From Aphrocallistes beatrix (Eukaryota > Porifera > Hexactinellida > Sceptrulophora > Aphrocallistidae): a stretch of DNA of 64,000 nt. Of the stretch, positions 22,313 to 33,561 are shown in pieces (the first letter of the stretch is position 1; each line of letters begins with the position of its first letter). The notes beneath the pieces were generated by a model, which saw only the letters and a program-made list of their open reading frames with translations, did no database searches and was not told the origin of the DNA. Location of the stretch: contig OY725498.1 in assembly GCA_963281255.1 (NCBI GenBank), positions 2,480,001 through 2,544,000 of the forward strand. Reading direction: 5' to 3'. A program made the position numbers and the translations under genes.

Positions 22313-22690
22313 AGGCGCCCAAAGGGCGCCTGGGGTCATTTTGAATAATCATAAGGGATATAACATCTCTAAATACGTCTGCCCTGCTGTTATAATCGAT
22401 ATCGCACGAGAAATCGCAAAATTTCTGAAATTTTCCAATTTTGATGCATAATGTTGACGTCTTAACAGAGTGATGCGTCATCATTTTTTGATGCTAGTTG
22501 TATCATATGTGAAATATTTGAATATACAGATTCTATTGAAATAGCTTTCTATTACTTAAAATGGCTGAGTTATTGTCAAAAACTGAAATTTCTAATTATA
22601 AAAAAGTTGACAATAAAGTCATAATTCCATGATAATTTACATTTTTGTCTGAAGTCAGAACTTAGTGGAGCCTTAGCCAAAGTAGTTTCA
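22313..22690 (-). mobile_element. HLE repeat copy G
   Basis: Starts inside the GGCGCCC-AAA-GGGCGCC hairpin and runs through the TGATGCGTCATCA region to the GAACTTAGTGGAGCCTTAGCC segment, where it stops. A diverged pogo-type end (CTCGTTAATACGAATCAGGG and GTATTATCCGGAATTCGTAT) lies just left, at 22178-22250. Confidence 0.6.
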
Positions 22691-22940
22691 CATTTCACAT
22701 TCACAGAAGGCTACAATGATTCTGAATAAGTTATCAGCTAATGAATTTTCGAATCCGTAGCTACAGTCTAGTTAGTGTGGAATTGACAATTAAACAATGA
22801 CTACCAGCAGTCAAGTAAGTTTGTAATGTCCATTACTACATTCTAAATATTGAGAACTGTAAGTTTTTGCCAACGAATCAAGAAATTGTAGGAATGTAAT
22901 TTTAGTTTCATTTAACTTGCCTATTGTATGAATTAGAATT

Positions 22941-23125
22941 TTGAAGTATATAATACTGAAGAGCTGCCCGACTGGACTTGCCATCACCATCGAACTACCA
23001 ACATCAACAGCTTTTTATGGGGAGTTCGAACAACTCCCCAAATCCAAGCAGCCTTTAACCCGGGGGGATATTGAAGAGATGATAAGTTTGTTAGTTAATT
23101 CTTCTGAGGATTTTGGCAAAATCTC
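22941..23125 (+). pseudogene. Inverted copy of the N-terminal part of the adjacent integrase gene
   Basis: The plus strand encodes SKQPLTRGDIEEMISLLVNS then SEDFGK at about 23047-23120. The minus-strand gene next door begins with the matching FKQPLTQEEMKR and SLLVNSNDEVGK (24625-24545). So the first ~30 codons exist twice, facing each other across the gene. Upstream codons (GEFEQLP) have no clear partner. The junction with the zinc-finger tail of the minus gene is near 23125. Confidence 0.6.
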
Positions 23126-24650
23126 TACACTGAATATACAGTCTGGGTGGAACTTGAGGTCATCTGTACAGTAGGAACATTTAACAAATGGCATAACCTC
23201 ATCATTCAGTCCACAATTAGCACAAGCATTCCCGTTAAATCGGAGTTTGGGTCGATATCGGGAAGAAGAAGTCTATCATTTGGGTTAACAAATGGTATAA
23301 TATCAGTCCTAATAAGCGGTCTAACCTCCAAGTCGTTAGAATCCTCATCCTGAACTAGTACTGGATGCAGCTCTGAGATAATTGCTTCATCCAGCTCGTC
23401 AGTAGAAGAGAGAGGCGAAGAGGGAACTTCAACTTCGGTGTACTCGTGGACAGGTTCTGGGCTATATGAAGAACATGGCTGATGCTGTTGGTCTCTATCC
23501 ACTTGGTTAGAAACATCGGCTGAAGGAATTGGCACATCTGGCTGACAAAGAGTCATGCGAGAGAGTGGGGGTAGGATAGGCGTGCTCGAGCGTGGGACAG
23601 GAACTGCTGTAGTCTCGGTAGTTTGAGTAGAGAATTCGATTATCTGGCCATCCATATGTAGAGCTTTCTTCACATCGTCCTCTGTGTTGAGCGAGTCTAC
23701 CGACTCCTGGGGTAGCATCAAATCTACAGATAGATCAGGGGGGGTCCTCCCAAAGTGTACCTCAAAGGGACTACGGCCCAGAGCAGAATGTTTAACAGTA
23801 TTCTTAGTATATTGAACATATTTTAATTCACTCACCCATCGGTTCATTGACTTTTTCAATGATCCGAGGCGGGCAAAGAGCAGCTTGTCGACATCCTGGT
23901 TGGCTCGCTCAATGCTTCCTTGATCTGTGGATTTCCGAGGCCTTCCATGTACGAACCGTGTGCTCGTCCACTCAGTAAGCAGTGTCGTATTCAGCATTAT
24001 TAGTAAATTCACCTCCGTTATCTGTCTTGAAGATGTGAGGTGCTCCATGTTCACAGAATATAGAGATCAGGTGTTCACACACCTTCAGCTGACTTCGTTT
24101 TAAGCGCTCTCAACACAATAAACTTGCTAATGCAGTCCTGGTAATTGAGGATGTATTTGTACCCGTTATCCTCCATCACTCGTAAATCTATCAGGTCAGA
24201 TTGTGCACGCTGGCCAACAGTTGGAGGAATGATTGGCTTGTGGACAATCCTTTTCGCAGTCACCTTCCCCTTCTTCTCCTGGCCTATAGGGCAGAGTCGT
24301 AAAAATAATTCCAAGATCGAGCGAGTAATGTGCAGTTTATGTCTCTCCAAATAGGCCCACATTCTAAACCTCCCTGCATGACAGATCTTGTCGTGTGCTT
24401 TGCAGAGAGTCTCGTAAACATCTTCCTTGGCAACTACTAATGCGCGGGCTCTCTCTTTTCTTCGAAACTCCCCACCCTTCGTATGCAGCTCGACAATATC
24501 ACCAAACCGACAGACGCTGTACTTCTCAGCTGCACGAAGGTGGATGCTTTTGCCAACTTCATCATTAGAATTAACTAACAAACTTTTATCTCTTCATTTC
24601 TTCCTGGGTTAATGGCTGCTTAAAACCTGTTTTTTCAAACAAGTTCATCC
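23015..24650 (-). pseudogene. KRBA2/GIN-like integrase gene, frameshifted
   Basis: Minus strand, start MNLFEKTGFKQPLT near 24650, frameshift near 24590. It then reads open from 24581 to 24075, breaks, and is open again from 24054 to 23206. The first part has an integrase zinc-binding-like block (CKAHDKICHAGRFRMWAYLE, LCPIGQEKKGK) and the first catalytic region (RAQSDLIDLRVMEDNGYKYI, YQDCISKFIVLRALKTKSAE). The second has VHGRPRKSTDQGSIERANQD with the catalytic glutamate, and SALGRSPFEVHFGR. The second aspartate block (SDNG type) is degraded at the junction. A frameshift at about 23230 leads to CANCGLNDEV...VKCSYC...FHPDC, a PHD-like finger. The whole resembles KRAB-A domain-containing protein 2-like integrases of the Ty3/GINGER kind. 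It is flanked by an inverted copy of its own N-terminus. Confidence 0.75.
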
Positions 24651-24651
24651 T

Positions 24652-24830
24652 CTCATAACAGAGAAAGTGACAACTGAATTACACCCAACCACTTCATAAC
24701 AAAGCAAGTGACAACTGAACTACACCCTGTCCTTCATAACAAAGCAAGTGACAACTGAACTACACCCTGTTCCTCGCAACAGAGCAAGTGACAACTGAAT
24801 TACACCCTGTCCCTCGTAACAGAGCAAGTA
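24652..24830. repeat. ~39 bp tandem repeat, about 4.5 units
   Basis: Units of the form CATAACARAGCAAGTGACAA followed by CTGAAYTACACCCTGTCC. It lies immediately upstream of the integrase start on the minus strand. Unit sequences differ by only a few bases. Confidence 0.85.
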
Positions 24831-24879
24831 ACTAGTGCGAATGACTCATTCCTTTGTTGAGTATCCAGTATCCGAAACC

Positions 24880-26610
24880 CGCGCTTGTATATATATAAAG
24901 ACGCATTATTCAAGTTTTAATAGTAAGGATTATCTGCTATTTAAAATTCAAGTAAGACTCGCTATATGCATCAAAAGCTATAACAAAATGATTACGCTTT
25001 GCGGACAAAATTTCCCGTTTTACCGTTCCGTTGAAATACCACAACTTTGAAACCATAAGTGGAGTTTAGTTTTAGCGATTGAAAACTCCCGAAACAGCAG
25101 TTTCCTAACATTCACAATACTATATTTCAAGCTATAAAGCCTATAGATTATGAGATAGCCGTTGCTAAAAGCATGCTAAAATCGCTGAAATGAGAGAAAC
25201 CTTTGGAAATTTCTCAAAAAAATAATTTTCAGAATCAGGTCAAAATAGACGTCTAAAGTTCGAAAATGACTGTTGCGTCTATTATTGATAAAACCTCATT
25301 ATTATTGGATTTAAGATCAAAATCCACACTTTTTGTGAATATACAAGTATGATGTCATTTTTGTCAAATATTGGTATAAATAGTTGTTAATTCTCGTAAT
25401 CGAAAATATCGACAGTTGCCATGATTGTAAGGGACACGCTTCCTCCCCTCAGCTTTAAGAATTTGGACTGCAAAGTTTCACTGAAGTATAGTTAGCACAT
25501 CTCTCAACCCCTTGTAGGCCATCATTCTCGATGCAACTTTTTTTCCTACAACAAAGCTTTACTCGTGTGTATGTTGGAATGTTGGAATGTTGCAAGCAAC
25601 TTTTAATATCCTGTGTGTTGAAATATTGCATGCTGCTTTTTTCAACGTGTGTGGTGACTTTAGATTCAGAATTGAGTTATCTGTCGAAAATTTTAATTTG
25701 TTTATGCATTCTAATGAATAAGTGGTAGTAATATATGCATCATATCGTAATATCAAGGGAAAATGGGGAGAAAGGGGCCAAGGGCAATTCACTATACATT
25801 TCTCGACCATAAATTCACATTTTCATTCAAATGATCGTATCAATAGTTTGTAGCAGTATGTGCACTCCTACCGTAAAAGTATCGAAATTGCCATCAAGGT
25901 GCTAGTTAGAGGCAAATATTCTTTGAGAGGTAAGCTCTCAGACCTTCCAATTGATCGATCGCAAAAGCTAAATTAAACCCCTTTTTACTTGAACTCCTAG
26001 AATATGATCTGGAGCACAATAACCTTGCTTCAATAGTGTGTATATTGTAGTAATTATATTTAAAGAAAGATTCATGGAATGTATATCGCAAAATTCAAAA
26101 TAATGCTCATTCATTTAACATAATTAAACATTATTTGATACTTTAAAACCTGCAGTTTGATGTTCCCTTGGTTTGTTGTTTGTTGAACCTAGGGGAGGCT
26201 TTCCCCCCAGGTTTGTAGCCGTGGTGCTGGGCAATGGAGCAGTGAAGGAAGCCGCGGAATGGCAGGACTCCTCACAAACTTATACTTACAACTAAACCCC
26301 AAAATTATATTAATTGAGTCTAAATATATATCCCAATTACATTTTTCTTCCACTATATTCCGAGATTTTATTTTCCATAATTAACATCAATAGCTGTATA
26401 TCGATATACGAGCATCTAAAATTTAAAAATTTTATGGGGGGCAAGCCCCCCGGACGGACCCCCTTACCGTCGCTCGCTTCCCTCATTCTATTTTCCAAAA
26501 CTTTGCGCCTATGGTATACACGATCAAAATCAGTTTGAGGCCAAAATCTTTTAGTCTGAATTATGTTATTGAATTTTTGACAATTCTACTTGTTGATATG
26601 TGCTAATTTA
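24880..26610. other. HLE terminal fragment, otherwise no gene recognised (end of intron 1)
   Basis: 24880-24933 is an HLE remnant in minus orientation (GCGCTTGTATATATA ... AAGTTTTAATAGTAAGGA). Beyond that the sequence is AT-rich with a GC-richer repeat-like patch at 26190-26275 and another at 26425-26490 (GGGGGGCAAGCCCCCCGG). No supported reading frame. Confidence 0.45.
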
Positions 26611-26615
26611 TCTAG

Positions 26616-26717
26616 ATAGCCTTCCTTCACTAATTGTTGGTGTAGTTGCTGGAATCCTCTTACTTTATGGAGGTTATCTGACGAGTATCAAAGAGAAAAG
26701 ACCTGGTTTATCGATTG
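26616..26717 (+). CDS. tmem14: TMEM14-type membrane protein, exon 2
   Basis: A TCTAG acceptor ends at 26615 and a GTTAGT donor starts at 26718. The 102 bases continue in phase from exon 1 and encode SLPSLIVGVVAGILLLYGGY followed by LTSIKEKRPGLSI. This is the second hydrophobic helix and the charged loop before helix 3. The SLPSL...G...G...Y pattern is the family signature (human TMEM14C has SVPSLAAGLLFGSLAGLGAY). It leaves one base, completed by exon 3 across a 62 bp intron. There are no stops, and codon use is ordinary for an AT-rich genome. Confidence 0.85.
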
Positions 26718-26779
26718 GTTAGTAACTTTCTTTATTATTTTTTCGAAATATTGTAATATCACAATTATCTCCCTATTAG

Positions 26780-26867
26780 GTATTGCTATTCTTTTAGCAG
26801 CAATAATGAGCTATCGCTTTATTTTAACAAGAAGATTTATGCCAGGTGGATTTATTGCTCTAATCAG
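26780..26867 (+). CDS. tmem14: TMEM14-type membrane protein, exon 3
   Basis: Acceptor CCCTATTAG before 26780 and donor GTATGT at 26868. The exon encodes GIAILLAAIMSYRFILTRRF then MPGGFIALI. This is the third helix and the highly conserved ...R(F/Y)....(K/R)FMP(A/G)G motif that starts the last helix (human FYHSGKFMPAGLIAG). It ends in phase 2 (AG), so the last exon must begin with one base completing a Ser or Arg codon. The short 62 bp intron before it and the very long intron after it contrast strongly. Confidence 0.85.
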
Positions 26868-27145
26868 GTATGTCTGAAATTACTTTATTATGCATATTTT
26901 ATGATGCTTCTTATATGATATATTAAACCCATCAATGTACTATGGATTTTGCTAACTCAATTCCGATCAAGTCATTTTAGGCAGGGAAATTTGGAAATAC
27001 GGGATCCAAGCTACGAATAGAATGGACTCCGTGTCATTTGAGGTTTTTAATATACCCATTCTATAAAAATTTCAGCCTTCTATCATTTAAAATGGCTGAG
27101 TTATGGTCGATAAACTGAAATTTCTAACTATAAAATATATATATA

Positions 27146-27598
27146 CAGTAACCGGACAAAAGTATTCGTACACTATATTCTTCCCCATACAAATAGTACT
27201 AAATTGATATTTTCATGAAAGAAAAAGTATTCAAACTCTAAGAGCTATTAAGAGTCTGATTTAAGATTCAAAATCTTCACATTCGAATTAGTAATAGTTG
27301 AAGATTTCTAACAAATGGCTCAACCCAATGAGTAAAATTATCAACCTGTGGCACACGGGGTAGTACATCACCATCATGTATAGTGATAAAAAAGGACATA
27401 CGTGGCACAAGGTGGCAGTGATTGATAATTTGAAATAATTGGGAATTAGTAATTGATTAGAAATATCCTACAATAACTAATTCAAATGCGAAGAGTTGTA
27501 TCACTTACCGTTTCGGAGTTTTAATATTCATGAATAGACCCATTTTAGTATTAAATGCACGTAAGATAATGAAATGTGCAAATACTTTTGTCCGGTTA

Positions 27599-27601
<3 letters not shown>
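27146..27601. mobile_element. 456 bp Tc1/mariner MITE
   Basis: The ends CAGTAACCGGACAAAAGTAT and the reverse complement of the right end agree over the first 21 bases. TA flanks both sides (27144-27145, 27602-27603). No transposase frame. The terminus is close to that of the mariner-type fragment at 34523-34948 (CAGTGACCGGACATTTTTTA), which may represent the autonomous source. Confidence 0.8.

Positions 27602-27653
<52 letters not shown>
27602..27653. repeat. (TA)n microsatellite, ~52 bp
   Basis: A pure TA run joining the right end of the MITE to the left end of the Tc1-like element. Both elements target TA. Confidence 0.95.
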
Positions 27654-27656
<3 letters not shown>

Positions 27657-29021
27657 TTTGTCCCATAATTATTGCAACATACATTTTTGATATAAATTTG
27701 ATTATATAGGAAGAGTGAATCGTCTTAAACTAATTCTATTGAGTCTAAAAGTTAATGATAGACATAGTAACTAATAATTAATTTTAAAACCATTGTTTGT
27801 GACACACAATTCGCAACGTCGCCTCATTGATTTATAGTAGGGCTTTAGAAACTCCGGGGTGATAGAATTCCAAATTTCTTCAAGGCGAGTTTTCATGTCA
27901 CCAATTGTCTTTGGACGATTCCTTTTCAGTTGATTTTTTATCCATGCGAATAGGTTTTCGATGGGGTTTAAGTCTGGGCTCTGACTGGGCCAATCTAAGA
28001 CATTATTAGGAATGTTGTCTGATATCCACTTCTTCGCCCGCTTGCTGGTATGCTTGGGATCATTGTCCTGTATCAAGAACCACTTCTTATCGTGGTAAAC
28101 CTTGGCGTTTTCTACCAAATGCCACTCTAATATCTTCACGTAGAAAGCGGCATCCAAATTATGACTAAAAATGCATAAGGGAAACGTCCCCATTGAGGAA
28201 AAGGCAGCCCATATGTGGACTTTACTGGAATGTTTAACAGTAGGAATAACCCGTTTTTGGTTCCCTTTAGTCCACATTCGTACTTTCCCCGCATGCAACC
28301 AAAAACTAGCCTCATCAGAGAATACTGCATGGCACCAATGCTTATTTTTGTTTCTTAGTGCCCACTCAATCCGTTTCAGCCTATTTTTCTCTGACAACAT
28401 CGGAACCAAACTAGGATAAGGCTTCGAGTATTTCATCTTCTGAAGGGTCCTATGCACGGTGCTCTTGGACACACTGATACCATGTTTGGCTTCTATATCA
28501 TTCGATATTTCTCTGACTGGCTTTTGCAAATCAGTGTTTACATATTTAGCACATTTATACTTGACGCTCTGATAGAGTTTTGCTGGTCTTCCTGCTCCCT
28601 TTCTGTGTTCAACCGTACCAGTCGAATTGTGTCTCTTAAGAACCCTCCAAACTGTTGTCCGGTTGACACCGATAATGGAAGAAATTTCCTTGACACTGTG
28701 CTTCTCACCTTCGGAAAGTGTAAGGATCTGTTTACGGATATCCTCTCTTGACATTTTATGACTGGTTAAACGAAAATGATGATTCTCTATGTTAGAACAC
28801 TATCTTAGAAGGAATTCAGACAAAAATGATGACGTAACAGGAAAAAATATGGATAATACGAAAAAAAAATTCTTCAAAAAAATATATCCAAGCTGAAAAA
28901 TATCGAATAACGTACATAGGAACTAAAAATAATGCGTTAGTAGCTTATGCAATGTAAACATAGCTGAAACGTATAGTTCAATGAGAAATAGCATATGTTG
29001 CAATAATTATGGGACAAACTG
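27654..29021 (-). mobile_element. Complete Tc1-like transposon, 1368 bp
   Basis: Perfect 28 bp terminal inverted repeats starting CAGTTTGTCCCATAATTATT, flanked by TA at 27652-27653 and 29022-29023. The single internal gene (27771-28754, minus) is uninterrupted. Perfect ends plus an intact gene indicate a recent insertion, probably into a TA-rich tract. Confidence 0.92.
27771..28754 (-). CDS. Tc1-like transposase, intact, 327 aa
   Basis: Cut-and-paste transposase that would bind the 28 bp terminal repeats and insert at TA. Residues ~1-60 form the first helix-turn-helix (VKEISSIIGVNRTTVWRVLK), followed by the GRPAK hook and a second helix-turn-helix (~80-110, STVHRTLQKMKYSK). The catalytic core has FSDEASF (first Asp, ~residue 147), IQDNDPKHTS (second Asp, ~233) and SPDLNPIEN (Glu, ~269). 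I count 35 residues between the second Asp and the Glu, so a DD35E rather than the classic DD34E spacing. Length is normal for Tc1 proteins (~340). It starts at the first ATG, 267 bp inside the right terminus, and there is no intron or stop. The only intact DNA-transposon gene in the window. Confidence 0.93.
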   Translation of the reverse strand: MSREDIRKQILTLSEGEKHSVKEISSIIGVNRTTVWRVLKRHNSTGTVEHRKGAGRPAKLYQSVKYKCAKYVNTDLQKPVREISNDIEAKHGISVSKSTVHRTLQKMKYSKPYPSLVPMLSEKNRLKRIEWALRNKNKHWCHAVFSDEASFWLHAGKVRMWTKGNQKRVIPTVKHSSKVHIWAAFSSMGTFPLCIFSHNLDAAFYVKILEWHLVENAKVYHDKKWFLIQDNDPKHTSKRAKKWISDNIPNNVLDWPSQSPDLNPIENLFAWIKNQLKRNRPKTIGDMKTRLEEIWNSITPEFLKPYYKSMRRRCELCVTNNGFKINY

Positions 29022-29281
29022 TATATATATATACACATTAATTGAGTTTTAATAGCAGCCTTCATCACCTAAAATGGCTGAATTATATTGGAAAACTTTT
29101 TAATTTATATTTACTGTATACAAAAGTTGGCAATGGAGTAATATTTCCATTATAATTGACATTCTGGTCTGTGGTCAGAACTTAGTGGAGCCATAAATAA
29201 AAGACTCCCACAGCCAAAAATCAGCTTTCTGTGCCTTGTAGTTTCTCAATCAATTCGTTAGAGATATACTATATACGTATA

Positions 29282-29711
29282 TCCTTACTACTAGAACTCG
29301 ATAAATGTATAATCTCTTAAACGAGTAGATAGATGAAACTGCTTGGCACGTATTGTTTTCACATATTGGAGTATTTTGGCTATGGCTCCACTAAGTTCTG
29401 ACCTCAGACCAAAATGTCGGCTCATCATGTATTTATGCAACGTTATCGCTTAATTTTAGAATTTCAGTTTATCTATTATAACTCCATTTTAGGTGTTAAG
29501 GCTGAAATTTTAATACAATTTTATAGAAATATATCTAAATATGACACAACTCTCAAAATGATGACTCATGTCGACTCGTCACACTAATAACATCTTCAAT
29601 ATCCATCAAAAATTGAAAATTGACAAATTTTGTGATTTTTGGAGTGATTTCCCTTGCAACAGTAAGACAGACGTATTTAGTGATATTACCGACTTTATAA
29701 TTAATCAATGT
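29282..29711 (+). mobile_element. HLE repeat copy J, 3'-truncated
   Basis: Begins TCCTTACTACTAGAACTCGA after an A and follows the family through TGACTCATG and the TTGACAAATTTTGTGATTTT segment. It stops at TAATTAATCAATGTAGGCC before the hairpins. Confidence 0.65.
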
Positions 29712-30359
29712 AGGCCTAGGTGGCTAAAGCCAGTATAATAAGGTTCTAGATTGGATAAAATCTCACAAAATCGTTCAGAATATTCGATCTACAATATCTA
29801 ATCATTATAATAACTAAGATTATGGGAGTAATGGAAATAATATGCCCAATTATGTTTGGGACAGAACTTATGCCCCACCCTGTATATATATATAAATATT
29901 ACACGGATATACTACATTGATCTTGATTACATATTCTATTTTCCACTCGATTATGTCCAATTTCATTGTTAAATCACGCCTTAGAGGTCAGGATTGCAAA
30001 GTTCCCTGAAAATTCTACTTTGGGCTGGAATGAGTTCAAAATTAGCCTTTTTTTACAAATGAGCCACTAAGCACCATGCTATTCTTTATCCAAAGTACAC
30101 ACTTTGATCAATAATTTTAAATCCTAATTTAACAAATTTCACGATCCCTTCGTAGCGAGGTACTGAAAATTACTGGGTGCATACTCCTATTTCCATTGAA
30201 GTAGAATTACCTCCCTTGGTCTTGGCCCACTTAGGGTAAGCTCAGATTGGTAGAACTAAAAACAACATTCATCCACATGTGGATAATGCGGATAAATATA
30301 CATGTGAAATCGCTGCGAGAATGAGAAATTACTGAGGAATGATAAAGAAATTGTCATAA
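29712..30359. other. No feature recognised
   Basis: AT-rich sequence without a supportable frame or repeat end. Confidence 0.45.
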
Positions 30360-30924
30360 TCCTTACAATTAAAACTCGATTAATGTGTATATATATATAT
30401 ATCCATAGTATTAAAACTCGATTAATGTCAATATATGTATATATATATATACTATATGTGTATTTATATAAATATATCTCTGTAACGAATTGATTGAAAA
30501 ACTGCATGGTACAGAAAGCTGATTTTTGGCTATGGCTCCACTAAGTTCTGAGCTCAGACGAAAATGTCTACTCATCATTGAATTATGACGTCATTATCAC
30601 CTTTTTTAAAATTAGAAATTTCAGTTTTTCGACCATAATTCAGCCATTTTTAGTGATAGAAGGCTGAAATTTAATAGAATGTGTGTATTATTATATCATC
30701 AAAAAATGTTGACTCATCACTCTGTTATGACTTCATCATTACGCATCAAAATTTTAAAAATTGACAAATTTGGTGATTTTTCGTGCGATATCGATTATAA
30801 CATTAGGACATACGTATTTAGAGATATTATCTCCCTAATAATTAATCAATGTGACTCAGGCGCCCAAAGGGCGCCTCCGGCGGACACAAAGTGTCCGGCA
30901 GCTCAAGCAAGCAAATTGCGCTTG
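30360..30924 (+). mobile_element. HLE repeat copy K, full length
   Basis: TCCTTACAATTAAAACTCGA start after an A; the 5' end is partly repeated at about 30401 (AGTATTAAAACTCGATTAAT). It has a TA tract, TGACGTCA, a TTGACTCATC motif, then hairpins GGCGCCC-AAA-GGGCGCC and GGCGGACAC-AAA-GTGTCC, and ends GCGCTTG before a T. Some 3' hairpin bases are lost (GGCAGCTCAAGC). Confidence 0.7.
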
Positions 30925-32056
30925 TGTTTTATAAGAAGAGACACATACCATGTTAGCAAACTGGTATATATTGTTCCCAGAGTAGTTATAGATGTGCCGT
31001 ACGCTCAAATAGAGTTGCATAGGCCCTGGTTGTATCAATAATTTGTAGAGCATTAGGATCCCATGATCATTGTCGCTCGATCACGATCCTATTTGACGAT
31101 CGATAGAGGATCAGCGATCCTTTTTTAGGCTGAGCATTCTTTGAGATTAGTATTGTCTTCTGTCCTCACCATCATTAATATCAAGTTTGAAACCATACCC
31201 AATTTGATATATTCGGTTGCAAGCTTGATTAATATAACGAGTGTTATCTTAGCGGCCGAATTAGCATCTGATTCGCATGTCAAGTTCAAATATGAATAAC
31301 TCAACAAGCATATGTTGTAGATCAAATCTGATTACTCCATTGTGTAGGGGAGCTTTGGTGCATTCATATTTGATATGTGAAATTTTAATATCCCGTATGA
31401 TGAGTAAACAGTGATACATTTAGTCCATTTCACGTATCTGGTAGAATAACTCACTCAACTATGGATGCTAGCAATTAGCTATTTTAAGCACATTCAGTTC
31501 AGCTTTGGTGCACTCCTGAAATCCATTTTCGAGAATAAATTCTTAAAACTAGCTGAATGGCAGGGGTCCAAAATGGTATCTAACAAGGTTGTTGATTTAC
31601 ACAAACTTTGCGATTCATCCATAGTTATCTACACTCTTACTGAATGTCACTTAATTTGTTAACACAATCGAGGCATAATCCCTGGCCGATTCATAATTGA
31701 TTAAATATTCCTCCTTTTTTTATTTGATTCTTCACTAATTATCCTGTGTATGTATAAACGTAGGAACAGACCGAAATCTATTATTCACGAATAAAATTGT
31801 TAAGCCCGCGTGCAAGGTAATAATATCCGTAGCTACTACCAAGCCGCTCACGAGAGGAGTATACAAAATATGCAGGTGAATGGATTTCTGAGACAGGTAT
31901 TGCAAACAGTCTTGAGAAAATCCCTCGATCTGAGCATTGTATAGACTAGTTGAAGAAAGATAATTGGATAATCTTGTCCTCAATTCACTGACTGATATAT
32001 ATATACAATTTTATTTTTATTAATCATTTAAGAAATAATTACCATATTACTATCTA
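30925..32056. other. No gene recognised; degenerate coding-like patches on the minus strand
   Basis: Frames on the minus strand at 31983-31738 (82 codons, with a hydrophobic run near HILYTPLVSGLVVA) and at 31640-31130 show stretches free of stops that change frame. They may be an old coding fragment, but no family motif is recognisable. 31060-31120 has repeated GATC-rich motifs (GATCATTGTCGCTCGATCAC). Confidence 0.35.
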
Positions 32057-32604
32057 CAAGCGGGCTTCGCTTGCTTGCGCTGCGCGGCTGACGGACACTT
32101 TGTGTCCGCTGGAGGCTCCCTTCGGTCGCCTGGGGTCACATTGGTTAATTATAAAGGAGATAACATCTCTAAATATGTATGTCCTACTGTTATAATCTAT
32201 ATCGCAAGAAAAATCACCAAATTTATCAATTTTTAAAATTTTGGCTGAGTAATGATGACGTCATAACAAAGTGATGAGTCATCATCTTTTGATGATAGTT
32301 GCACTATATGTAAGATATGTTAGTATACAGATTCTATTAAAATTTCAGCCTTCTATCTCCTATAATGGCTGAGTTATGCTCGAATAACTGTATTGCTTAA
32401 CTTTTTAAAATGTGACAATGACGTCATAATTCCATGATGAGTCGACATTTTGCTCTGAGCTCAGAACTTACTGGAACCATAGCCAAAAGACTCCCACATG
32501 CCAAAAATTAGCCTTCTACGCCTGGCAGTTTCTTCAATCAATTCGTTACAGATATATATATATACATATATACACAAACAATAATCGAGTTTTAATAATA
32601 AGGA
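32057..32604 (-). mobile_element. HLE repeat copy L, full length (548 bp)
   Basis: Minus orientation. From 32057 CAAGCGGGCTTCGCTTGCTT, then the hairpins with loop TTT (GACGGACACTTTGTGTCCGC), TGACGTCA twice, TGAGTCATC and TGAGTCGAC, then CAATTCGTTACAGATATATA and the 5' end, whose reverse complement is TCCTTATTATTAAAACTCGA. It is flanked by A and T, as in copy A. Length and order agree with copy A, so these two define the family. Confidence 0.75.
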
Positions 32605-33561
32605 TTAACTACCTAATCTACATTTATAATGCATCCCGCGATCCCAATTATGGAATGTGGCTCCCCGATGAGATAGGGTTTGGACAGCCCGTCATACACT
32701 GATGACATAAAATTCAAGCAATGGAAAACAGATTTCCAATTTCACAATTACTTTTCAAGACCATGGACCTTATTCACTAAACCTAAAAGTTAAAGTTTCG
32801 TGAATAAGGCCTCATAATGTCAAAATATTAAATTGGAATCGCTCCCGATTTGATTATTTTACTATTCGCTTTAGGACATATTGTAAACTTTTGAAGGTTA
32901 ACTTTGTATAACGAGCATTAATAGTAAACAAATACTAGTAATGAACATAAACTGTTTAAAATAACTCTGACATTAATAAAATCAATTCTATTGAATTTCT
33001 GGACTATGTTATTGACTAATTAAAATGTACAAGTATATCACCCTGCCAATGTTGTTATTATGATTCACATCCATTTTGAGCGAGTAAATCTTCTAATTTC
33101 CTTCGTTAGAAATTGAAGTGTAATTACGTATGCGTGGAAAGCTTCTTTCGAATCACCATATGCTGTTGGTTCCAAATTTCGGGCTAGTCAAATATTTGAT
33201 ATATATATAAATAGACTCTTTTTATTTGTGAAAAATAAGACTTATTGTGTGGTACATTCTTTAGGAATGTGTGTTTGACGCACTCTACACTTCCAGGTTA
33301 TGACAAAAATAAGAATGAGTTGATTGAATTCAAATACAGCAGCTGATATCAATTTGATAAATAATTATCACTAAGTGCTATGAAGAGGTATAAAGAGAAA
33401 AACAAAAACAACATGAATACAAAATAAAAATAATAACAATGCCAACAACAACAGCACGGATATACAAAATAGAATAAGGTCATATACCAGTATTCAAGTT
33501 TAATCTATTTAATTAGCTTATTTGAAGAATTGGATTACTTCACAGTCAAAACAGGTTCATG

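Larger units (their letters stand above)
27047..29275 (-). mobile_element. Two HLE fragments separated by Tc1/mariner insertions
   Basis: 27047-27143 (ATTTCAGCCTTCTATCATTT, ATGGCTGAGTTATGG) is an HLE piece in minus orientation. After the TA-rich block and two mariner-type elements come an HLE 5' end (CATTAATTGAGTTTTAATAG, about 29035) and a further HLE piece (29050-29275: CCTTCATCACCTAAAATGGC ... CAATCAATTCGTTAGAGATA). The exact original arrangement cannot be rebuilt. Confidence 0.5.

Noticed and set aside
24652-24830. CRISPR-like direct repeats
   Set aside because: Continuous tandem units without unique spacers, in a eukaryotic scaffold; a minisatellite.
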